Source: Bacillota bacterium
Lineage (GTDB): Bacteria > Bacillota > Clostridia > Saccharofermentanales > UBA5734
Assembly: GCA_029548445.1 (NCBI GenBank)
Contig: JAKPNJ010000357.1
Location: 1-44,769, forward strand
Reading direction: 5' to 3'
DNA: 44,769 nucleotides
Shown here: positions 39,113-44,769 of the stretch, one piece after another
How the letters are laid out: each line of letters starts with the position of its first letter
Position numbering within the stretch: position 1 is the first letter of the stretch
Position numbers and translations under genes: made by a program
The notes under the pieces: model-generated
What the model saw: only the letters and a program-made list of their open reading frames with translations
The model's database searches: none
Told to the model about the DNA's origin: nothing

Positions 39113-39460
39113 TCAGCGGCGAGCCAGGTACCGTTCCACGGACTGGATGCATTTTTCAAGAAACGCGCTCTCGCCAAGGGTATTGAACTTGACAAACATG
39201 GCCTGGCTCCCGCCGGACGTGATGGCCGATACGAACAGGTCGCGGCCGTGGCCCAGGACTGTGACATTGAGGCTGACGCGATTGCCGCCCATCATGCTGT
39301 AGCGTTCGTATACCCGGACCGCCAGCCGGACGGCCTCCCCCAGGCGGATGTCGCTGCCGTCTTCATAGGAGGCGGATACGCTGCCCTGCGTGATGTCCCT
39401 GTGCAGCTGCTCCAGGAATTCCGAAAAATCCCCGGTCAGGGCCTTTTCATATTTGGCCAT
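39113..39460 (-). CDS. DUF6054-like small protein
   Basis: Protein of 115 residues, probably complete, with no signal peptide or membrane segment. The pattern (KYEKALTGDFSEFLEQLHRD at the start, then LGHGRDLFVSAITSGGSQAM) looks like the DUF6054 family of Clostridia, which has no known function. AAAGGAG is six bases before the ATG. It is 18 bases from the preceding gene in the operon. Confidence 0.65.
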   Translation of the reverse strand: MAKYEKALTGDFSEFLEQLHRDITQGSVSASYEDGSDIRLGEAVRLAVRVYERYSMMGGNRVSLNVTVLGHGRDLFVSAITSGGSQAMFVKFNTLGESAFLEKCIQSVERYLARR

Positions 39461-39478
39461 GGCGAACTCCTTTCATGC

Positions 39479-39853
39479 TCATCCCTTTTCACGTCTGGCT
39501 TTCCCGGCCGATGACCGGTTGAGGGCAATGGCAGCGCGGACCAATTCCGTGAAGGCGTCTTCCGCCACGGGGTCCCCCTGGCGGAAATCGATGGCCCTGC
39601 GGACACTTCCGTCCAGGCTCGCGTTGAAAAGATGCGAAGGGTCCGGAAGGGACGCGCCCCTGGCAAAGGTCACCTTGACGACATTTTTGTATGTCTCGCC
39701 GGTACAGATCATGCCGTCGCGGGACCAGGCGGGGGTTCCCCTCCATTTCCATTCCTCGACGACCTCCGGGTCGACTTGCCGGATCAGGGCCCGGATGTGC
39801 GACACCATCCGCTCCCGCCAGTCCTCCGTCTCCCGTTCCGTTCCGTCCGTCAT
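39479..39853 (-). CDS. DUF1801 domain protein
   Basis: Protein of 124 residues. EEWKWRGTPAWSRDGMICTG (about 33-52) followed by YKNVVKVTFARGASLPDPS and FNASLDGSVRRAIDF is a clear DUF1801 signature. The family has a conserved fold shared with YdhG but no settled function. The start overlaps the flavodoxin stop by four bases (ATGA). It is the second DUF1801-type protein in this run; the two are not close copies. Confidence 0.85.
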   Translation of the reverse strand: MTDGTERETEDWRERMVSHIRALIRQVDPEVVEEWKWRGTPAWSRDGMICTGETYKNVVKVTFARGASLPDPSHLFNASLDGSVRRAIDFRQGDPVAEDAFTELVRAAIALNRSSAGKARREKG

Positions 39854-40416
39854 GACGCTCCCTCCTCCTGCATCCCAAGCCGTCCGATTTCGTCCTGGAT
39901 CCCCGCCAGGCTGGACAAGTCGACAAAATCGACGTCCTTGCCGTAGGTGTCCACAAACGCCTCCGTTTCTGCGTTCCGTCGCTCCGGCGGCAGGTTCCGG
40001 ACCTTGCCGTACAGAAGCGTCATCATGGTCCGGTGCCGAAAAGTCAGTTTCCGGTAGTCGATCCCGCCTCGCAGGTGGAAGATCCGGATCCGGCCGTAGA
40101 GCGCCTCCGGGACCTGCTTCCGGATGGATTGCCGAATGCTGTCGATATTGGATGGATCCGAAGGATCGGCAAGCCCGACGGTTCCGAGGATCATCGCCTG
40201 GTCGGGACGCAGGGGAAACCGCTTCATGGTTTCCGACAATCCCATCACGCCGCCTGCATAGAGCCCGCCGACAAATACGACCAGGCCATAGGAAGACAGG
40301 CCGTCGACTCCTTCATACGACACAGCCTGCATGCCGGTTCGCCTGGACAGTTCGTCGGCATAGCGCCTGGCGGTTCCGTATTGGCTGCCGTATACGATGA
40401 TCCCCTGTGTTCCCAT
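39850..40416 (-). CDS. Flavodoxin-domain protein (HemG-like)
   Basis: FMN-binding flavodoxin-like protein of 188 residues. The phosphate-binding loop GSQYGTARRYADELS is at about residues 8-22, and YGLVVFVGGLYAGGVMGL forms the second FMN-contact strand. The overall pattern fits the Flavodoxin_5/HemG group of menaquinone-linked or stand-alone electron carriers. GGAGGGGAG lies upstream of the ATG at 40416; the longer frame to 40458 has no good site. In this operon it could pass electrons to the desaturase-like flavoprotein, which is an inference from position only. Confidence 0.82.
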   Translation of the reverse strand: MGTQGIIVYGSQYGTARRYADELSRRTGMQAVSYEGVDGLSSYGLVVFVGGLYAGGVMGLSETMKRFPLRPDQAMILGTVGLADPSDPSNIDSIRQSIRKQVPEALYGRIRIFHLRGGIDYRKLTFRHRTMMTLLYGKVRNLPPERRNAETEAFVDTYGKDVDFVDLSSLAGIQDEIGRLGMQEEGAS

Positions 40417-40450
40417 TCTTTCTCCCCTCCATGTCTCGGTGCGGATGATC

Positions 40451-40816
40451 CTACACAATATGGTACCCTTCTTCCGACAGGAGTTCGAGGGCCCTCCCGA
40501 ATTGGTCCGCCTTCGTTAGGATGTAATCGGTATTGAAAGTCGAGATGACGAACAGGCCGATGCCGTTCCTGGCCAGGACCGAGGAGAGGCCCGACAGGAT
40601 CCCGACCAGCGAGAAGTCCAGGACCCCTTCGATCCGAAACGCCTTCCAGCCGTCCTCCCTGGCCAGGGCGTCGACCGGCGCGCGTTCCGTGAGGCAGACC
40701 AGGGAGATCTCCTCGTCCGTCTTGCCGATGAAGACGAACTCCCCGGCCAGGTCGATCCCGGCCAGGTCCCTGATTTTGCATACCGAGAAGTCATGCCCGA
40801 TCGCCCGGATGTCCAT
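40451..40816 (-). CDS. ACT domain-containing protein
   Basis: Protein of 121 residues with two ACT-like halves (beta-alpha-beta-beta-alpha-beta). Family-like segments are EFVFIGKTDEEISLVCLTER (about 26-45) and FSLVGILSGLSSVLARNGIG (about 69-88), then IGLFVISTFNTDYILTK. It resembles the stand-alone ACT_7/CASTOR-like amino acid-binding regulators. GAAGGAG lies 6 bases before the ATG at 40816. An alternative ATG at 40831 would overlap the upstream stop. Confidence 0.85.
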   Translation of the reverse strand: MDIRAIGHDFSVCKIRDLAGIDLAGEFVFIGKTDEEISLVCLTERAPVDALAREDGWKAFRIEGVLDFSLVGILSGLSSVLARNGIGLFVISTFNTDYILTKADQFGRALELLSEEGYHIV

Positions 40817-40827
40817 CCCTGTCTCCT

Positions 40828-41220
40828 TCATGCCCCGGCCTGTCCCGGACCGGCGGCTTCTTCTCCCTCACTCTTCCGAAGGATTTTGTTCATGGGCCGA
40901 CCCTTCGCCAGTTCGTCGACCAGCTTGTCCAGGTATCGGATCTCCTGCATCGTCGGTTCCTCGATCGCCTCGACCCGGACCCCGCAGACAACGCCCCGGA
41001 TGAGCCGTCTCGCCGGATTGGGACACGGCGCATCCCGGAAGAAGGTTTCTAGGTCCGTCTGCTTTCCGAGGTGCTCCTCCATGGCCTCCCGGGTGTACCC
41101 GGTCAACCAGCGGATGATCTCGTCGACCTCCTGCCTCGTTCGTCCCTTCCTCTCGGCCTTGGCAAGGTAAAGCGGATACACGCTGGCGAAACGCATTGAG
41201 TAGACCCGATGCCTGGACAT
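40828..41220 (-). CDS. DUF2200 family protein
   Basis: Protein of 130 residues. The start [20 protein letters not shown] and the following [16 protein letters not shown] are diagnostic of DUF2200, a widespread family of unknown function. [19 protein letters not shown] follows at about residues 69-87. GGGAGGA is six bases before the ATG at 41220. The stop is 12 bases from the ACT-domain start. Confidence 0.87.
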   Translation of the reverse strand: MSRHRVYSMRFASVYPLYLAKAERKGRTRQEVDEIIRWLTGYTREAMEEHLGKQTDLETFFRDAPCPNPARRLIRGVVCGVRVEAIEEPTMQEIRYLDKLVDELAKGRPMNKILRKSEGEEAAGPGQAGA

Positions 41221-41234
41221 GACCGTTCCTCCCA

Positions 41235-42152
41235 TCATCCGTTATCGCGAAAATGCCTTGACACGTATAATGCTTTCACTGTTACGAACCGACTGGGGTC
41301 CCCGGTTTTTTCCATGGCAAAATGGACATTCCCCTTATGCTGGTTCTCCAGGGGCCACAACCCGTCCTTTCTTCTTTTGGCCTGCAGCCAATCCAGGGCC
41401 GGCCGGATCCGGGGATCACGGGCGGTTCTCAGGTCCGCGAGGCATTCCAGCACCCGCAGGAGATCGTATCGGTACCGGTACGGATGGGACAGCTTCCGAA
41501 ATCGCTGATCTGCGCTATCCATGAACAACCCGTTCTCCAAGAGGAACCCGACGGCCCTCTCCTTTGCCGCCTCGATCCCTGGAATTCCGTGATTCGGAAC
41601 GGATCCATCGAACTGCCCCAGTCCTTCCAGGACACAGATCGTCGTATGCGGGTCCCCTTTGTGCGAACCGTCATCCCAGGAAAATCCGCCATCCGCCTTC
41701 TGGACTGCAAGCAAGTGACCGGCCAGGCGGATGACGCGAGGCTCATCCGGACAAAAATAGGATGCATAGTGCAACACCATGCCGTCGACACAGGTATCGG
41801 AGGGGTGTTCGTACTTCGACAGGTTCATCCCGCCGTCCTGCAGCATGCAGTCGTCGAACATCCGCATGACCATCTCGCGGCACGGCTTCAGGGCTGGCGG
41901 CGCACAAAGGCTTTTCAGGTCCAGCAAGGTGTAATGCGTCGAGGTCCATTTGGGTTGGTAGTAATACAGACCCCAGTGGCCCTGGTTATTCCGGCGCGAT
42001 AGGAATGCCGCTCCGAAGCCCTCCGTCGCAATTCGCTCCTGCAGGTGCGTGAGAAGGAGTTCGTCGGCATCCAGCAGGAGCCGATGCGTCATATATTGTA
42101 CCGAGATGTCGCCCTGGAGCAGCCATTGGATCACGTCGCGCATGCCTGTCAT
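41235..42152 (-). CDS. Terpenoid-cyclase/prenyltransferase-like toroid protein
   Basis: Cytoplasmic all-helical protein of 305 residues with repeats typical of the squalene-cyclase/prenyltransferase toroid fold ([36 protein letters not shown]). The DxDD motif of class II terpene cyclases is not present, so cyclase activity is unlikely. Similar Clostridia proteins are annotated only as prenyltransferase-like. An AGGTGG five bases upstream supports the ATG at 42152. It is the first gene of the leftward run. An IS3 remnant ends only 12 bases upstream of it, so its native promoter region may have been replaced. Confidence 0.72.
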   Translation of the reverse strand: MTGMRDVIQWLLQGDISVQYMTHRLLLDADELLLTHLQERIATEGFGAAFLSRRNNQGHWGLYYYQPKWTSTHYTLLDLKSLCAPPALKPCREMVMRMFDDCMLQDGGMNLSKYEHPSDTCVDGMVLHYASYFCPDEPRVIRLAGHLLAVQKADGGFSWDDGSHKGDPHTTICVLEGLGQFDGSVPNHGIPGIEAAKERAVGFLLENGLFMDSADQRFRKLSHPYRYRYDLLRVLECLADLRTARDPRIRPALDWLQAKRRKDGLWPLENQHKGNVHFAMEKTGDPSRFVTVKALYVSRHFRDNG

Positions 42153-42164
42153 GGGAACCACCTG

Positions 42165-42473
42165 TCACAACCTTAAGCATTCCTTTTCTTCAGGAAGGCA
42201 CGGAATTTTTTGTAGTACCAATTCCTCCCGGAGATCCTTGTTTTCGCGCTGCAGTCGCTTGATCTCCATCTGAGTACCGTACAGGGCTGTGCCTTGGCCT
42301 GGGAACGCATTGGCCCCATCATTCTCATATTCATTGATCAGCGATACAGACTGCTGCGATGAATGGACAATTCCGTTGCGGCTTTTGCGACCGGAATCTT
42401 GTCCTCCTACGCCAGTTTGACGGTTCCGATCTTGCATTGGAGGTCGTAGACCTTCCTTCCCATCACGCAACAC
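42165..42473 (-). pseudogene. IS3-family transposase OrfA remnant
   Basis: The C-terminal half reads INEYENDGANAFPGQG and EIKRLQRENKDLREEL, the end of the helix-turn-helix region and the leucine zipper of IS3-type OrfA. The N-terminal half is only recognisable when the frame is changed (ATELSIHRSSLYRW-like codons near 42360-42385), so at least one frameshift is present. There is no OrfB or intact terminal repeat. The remnant lies where the GC-rich chromosome changes to AT-richer DNA. Confidence 0.72.
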
Positions 42474-42589
42474 CTTTTTTCCAAAAGCTGTGATTAGTTT
42501 ATTGTACCCCCTCCAATTTGGCCGGGATCATTGTACTGTCATTTTCGGTTTTTCATTTTCCATAGCTTCACCCCGTTTCGAGGTCATTT

Positions 42590-42940
42590 TCATATTCTCA
42601 AGTTGAGCTCAAATCGCTCGAAGTATCCAATCAAATGACCCTCTTCGTCACGAACAGGATTCAAGTATATCCGTTGGTTGCTCACATTAGTGCCCAGATA
42701 TACTTCATTTGAATGGTTTTTCAGTTTTTCAACGGCTGCCATTATTTTTTCTTTGGATGCATCATTATGACAGTCAAACAACGACTTCCCAATCAAATCA
42801 CCATAGCCTCGAACTTCGTAATAATGAAATTTGGCAGTTTTGTTTAAGAACCGAATAATATATTCAGTATCTACAAAAAGAATTGGATATGGGAATGAAT
42901 CCAATATGTATGCCAGCATCTTCTCCTCTTTCATCATCAT
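42590..42940 (-). CDS. Stand-alone PAS domain protein
   Basis: Protein of 116 residues consisting of one PAS sensor domain (YILDSFPYPILFVDTEYIIR, LIGKSLFDCHNDASKEKI, then YLNPVRDEEGHLIGYFERFE). Similar stand-alone PAS proteins of this length occur in Clostridia, so it appears complete and not cut from a kinase. AAGGAGG lies just before the first of three consecutive ATG codons. An extended -10 promoter is at 43087-43095. Codon use and base composition are clearly AT-richer than in the genes to the left. The ligand and partner are unknown. The 116 bases between it and the IS3 remnant show nothing further. Confidence 0.8.
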   Translation of the reverse strand: MMMKEEKMLAYILDSFPYPILFVDTEYIIRFLNKTAKFHYYEVRGYGDLIGKSLFDCHNDASKEKIMAAVEKLKNHSNEVYLGTNVSNQRIYLNPVRDEEGHLIGYFERFELNLRI

Positions 42941-43086
42941 TTTCCTCCTTCATTTTCCATATATTTTTACCTGACAGCTTTATGTGAGCGATCGAATTGG
43001 TCTTCCATATCCCTCTGTACGGCTCAAAATAAGCCTTTTGGACATATTGCCTCGGAGCGATAATTACTCTTTTTTCATAAAATGGA

Positions 43087-43095
43087 ATTATATCA
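43087..43095 (-). promoter_or_regulatory. Extended -10 promoter for the PAS gene
   Basis: On the minus strand TGATATAAT is a perfect TATAAT with the TGn extension, in AT-rich DNA about 145 bases upstream of the PAS start codon. No good -35 box lies at normal spacing, as is usual for extended -10 promoters. The intervening leader contains a 21-codon open frame after a GAGG site, of doubtful meaning. Confidence 0.5.
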
Positions 43096-43133
43096 CAAAT
43101 AATCGAAAGCGTATTCCTGGACTTTCCACACAC

Positions 43134-43203
43134 TTACTTATCTACCCTTGACATCAAGACCACACACTCCACATGGTCCGAGAGCCCTGGGTCGATGTCC
43201 CAA
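43134..43203 (-). pseudogene. 3' end of a 23S rRNA uracil-C5 methyltransferase gene (RumA-like)
   Basis: The minus-strand frame ending in TAA at 43134 reads DHVECVVLMSRVDK. HVECVVLMSRV-x-K is the C terminus of RumA/RlmD-type RNA methyltransferases of Clostridia. Only about 20 codons remain; the body of the gene is replaced upstream by the AAA-ATPase debris. It is therefore a recombination scar, not a gene. Confidence 0.6.
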
Positions 43204-44026
43204 TCACATATTTATTGCATTGGCATCCAGGAGAAAGTCCTTGATGCCGATATAAAGGATTCCAATATCATCTTTCCATGGCATAATATCATCTTTTACC
43301 ACGACAATTTTCTTGAATGAACCTGGAATGCGTCTGAGCGAGTTGATTTCCTGTTTACGTTTGCCTTCTTCATCAACACTGAGCGCAGATTGGATGTAGT
43401 AGATTTTCCCACCATCATTAGCAACAAAATCGACTTCAAATTGTGACCTGACGTCCTTGCCGTTTTTGTCCATATGTCTATACTCAACTACACCAATATC
43501 GACATTATAGCCTCTTGCCTTTAGTTCAACAAACAGGATGTTCTCCACGATATGATTTTCCTCCTGCTGCCTGAAATTCAAACGAGCATTTCGAAGACCA
43601 ATATCTGTGAAGTAGTATTTTGCAGGCGTAACAATGTACTTTTTCCCCTTAATATCATATCTGCGGGCAACATCGATGATAAATGCTTCTTCAAAATATT
43701 CCAGATAGATATCGATCGTTCCTTTTTTCTTTGACCTGCTGGATTTCATCGAGAAAGATGAAGTAATCCTTATCCTTGTCAGTAATCAGGCTTCTGATGT
43801 ATTGGCCTGACTCCAGAGGATTTCTGTACTTCGCATTAACTTCGTCATCAAGCGAAAGCTCCATGATGCAATTGTCTTCGACGCCTATTGAGTTCAGGCA
43901 CGCGTGATAAAGCTCAAATGGAAGATACGATTTTCCGCATCTTCTGATTCCGGCAATGATTTTGATCAGACCATTTTGTTTCTTTCGAATCAGCTGATTC
44001 AAATATTTATCTCGTTTCATGATCAT
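43204..44026 (-). pseudogene. AAA_14/DUF4143 ATPase with internal deletion and frameshift
   Basis: The N-terminal part (start ATG 44026, preceded by GGAGG) has the Walker A motif GIRRCGKSYL and Walker B YFIFLDEIQQV of the AAA_14 family. Near 43730-43740 the frame changes, and the C-terminal DUF4143 part continues in another frame (KKGTIDIYLEYFEEAFIIDV, then RYDIKGKKYIVTPAKYYFTD). About 150-200 residues normally found between Walker B and this region (sensor motifs and linker) are missing. Intact relatives are about 400-450 residues and are often linked to mobile or toxin-antitoxin-like loci. The protein cannot be functional as it stands. Confidence 0.82.
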
Positions 44027-44263
44027 GATTGCCTCCAGAAGGAATTGATGCCGCAAACGGATTATTTCCTTTGCTTTGAAGCACGTCAAATTTAGTTGCC
44101 AGGTGATAAGACTGCCCTACTGTTCCGTACTTCTTTTACTCACATATCGGGAGCCAAGCAGGGATAGCAGATCAGGCCATTGAAGTTAGCCAGCGCCCAT
44201 GCCGAAATTTATCAGGTGACGAAAGAGATCTGCCGCCGGCGCGATGAAAGGTAAAAAGCTCAG

Positions 44264-44455
44264 GTGGAAAACGTCAACCGGGATGACTTGCGCAAGCGGA
44301 ACGCCGAAATGAGCATTTCCCTCCAGAAGCATCCGACGGTCATCAGGAATATGACGAGAAGCTGGGTCCGGCGGCTTATCGTCAAGGTCACGGTTCATGA
44401 TGACCGGTTCGAGGTGGTTTTCAGATCCGGGGTGATGGTTGAGGTGGATGGGTAG
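44264..44455 (+). pseudogene. C-terminal remnant of a recombinase-like gene
   Basis: The frame ends in LIVKVTVHDDRFEVVFRSGV followed by a few residues and a stop. This pattern (L-I-x-K-V-T-V-H and F-x-S-G-V) is common at the C terminus of large serine recombinases. A stop just upstream (44252-44254) and the lack of a catalytic domain mark it as debris. The 44027-44254 stretch before it shows no recognisable gene. Confidence 0.45.
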
Positions 44456-44469
44456 GGTACCTTGATTCA

Positions 44470-44640
44470 TCATTCCTTGACTTCAAATATTGACCCCGCT
44501 CTTCGGTATCCGAGTTTTTTATAATATGGATCTACATCACTCATAACATAGACGGGTTGATCAGGAAAGTCTTGACACACTTTTTCCATAAGGCTTTTTC
44601 CAATTTGCCTTCCCCGATATGGTTTTCTAACTCGAGTTTG
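44470..44640 (-). pseudogene. C-terminal fragment of a GNAT acetyltransferase
   Basis: The minus-strand frame contains KPYRGRQIGKSLMEKV, the acetyl-CoA-binding motif A of GNAT enzymes, followed by DVDPYYKKLGYRRAGSIFEV, the usual C-terminal strand and loop. The upstream part of the frame runs through a terminator hairpin and is not GNAT-like, so the N-terminal half is lost at about 44640. Confidence 0.7.
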
Positions 44641-44669
44641 ACAGTTTGAAGGGATAGCAAAATCCCGGA

Positions 44670-44707
44670 AGCCCCTGTAATCAATAGGATTACAGGGGCT
44701 TTTTTTG
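44670..44707 (+). terminator. Rho-independent terminator
   Basis: AGCCCCTGTAATC and GATTACAGGGGCT form a perfect 13-bp stem around a 5-base loop, followed directly by seven T. It is the clearest intrinsic terminator in the window on the plus strand. It does not follow any intact rightward gene here, so it belongs to a gene lost or displaced by rearrangement, or terminates readthrough. Confidence 0.85.
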
Positions 44708-44769
44708 TCCGTAAGTTTCCGCAATAATAGTGACACGGTATATATATAGAAGCTTGTAATATGAATAAT

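Noticed and set aside
41235-42152. Annotation of the toroid protein as a squalene-hopene cyclase
   Set aside because: The protein is half the usual length and lacks the class II cyclase DxDD motif.
42864-43133. 89-codon minus-strand frame upstream of and overlapping the PAS gene
   Set aside because: No ribosome binding site, no family pattern, and it covers the PAS promoter and leader; considered chance.

Overview
The window is a GC-rich bacterial contig that ends in a short AT-rich tail. Strong AAGGAGG-type ribosome binding sites, tightly packed operons and lipoproteins with long Pro/Thr-rich linkers after the lipid-modified Cys all fit a high-GC member of the Clostridia (Bacillota). The LplABC/Ytc-style sugar transporters and several small Clostridia-type families (DUF2200, DUF1801, DUF6054, ACT, stand-alone PAS) point the same way. 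An Anaerolineae-type Chloroflexota is the main alternative. No rRNA, tRNA or CRISPR array was seen.

Region 1 (1-10.8 kb) is read leftward, apart from a rightward LacI-type repressor (9731-10771). A GH94 phosphorylase and a secreted glucoamylase-fold (PF10091/GH144-like) lipoprotein form one operon starting near 9.6 kb. A sugar-binding lipoprotein and a very large secreted solute-binding protein with two sugar-binding-like domains form a second operon starting near 4.7 kb. The repressor gene lies back to back with the GH94 operon.

Region 2 (10.8-30.5 kb) is one long rightward catabolic operon. A strong promoter (10844-10872) sits among copies of a TGTGCATATGCACA-like palindrome that also overlaps the repressor promoter. 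The order is binding lipoprotein, two permeases, GH63-like hydrolase, URO-D-fold protein, GH2 beta-galactosidase, GH2 beta-mannosidase, GH31 alpha-xylosidase-like enzyme, second URO-D-fold protein, second GH2 beta-mannosidase and GH5 (subfamily 7-like) endo-mannanase. None of the downstream enzymes has a signal peptide. The inferred strategy is to import fairly large hemicellulose-derived oligosaccharides (mannan and possibly xyloglucan type) and dismantle them in the cytoplasm. No ABC ATPase is present, so a shared ATPase encoded elsewhere is probably used. The two URO-D-like proteins inside a sugar operon have no obvious role and are the best lead for undescribed biology. The beta-galactosidase carries a diverged tandem duplication of its catalytic-nucleophile segment.

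Region 3 (30.5-35.6 kb) holds single genes: a secreted subtilisin, a small HEXXH protein, a CofE-like ligase, a SAM methyltransferase that seems to start at CTG, and an M15 peptidase lipoprotein.

Region 4 (35.6-42.2 kb) is a leftward run of ten close or overlapping genes. It contains small stress or unknown proteins, a flavodoxin, a carotenoid-desaturase-like flavoprotein with a C-terminal Cys cluster, and a CrtQ-like glycosyltransferase.

Region 5 (42.2-44.8 kb) is AT-richer and made mostly of gene debris: an IS3 OrfA remnant, the last codons of an RNA methyltransferase, an internally deleted AAA ATPase, and likely resolvase and acetyltransferase tails. One intact PAS gene lies among them. 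It looks like a recombination site next to the conserved chromosome.
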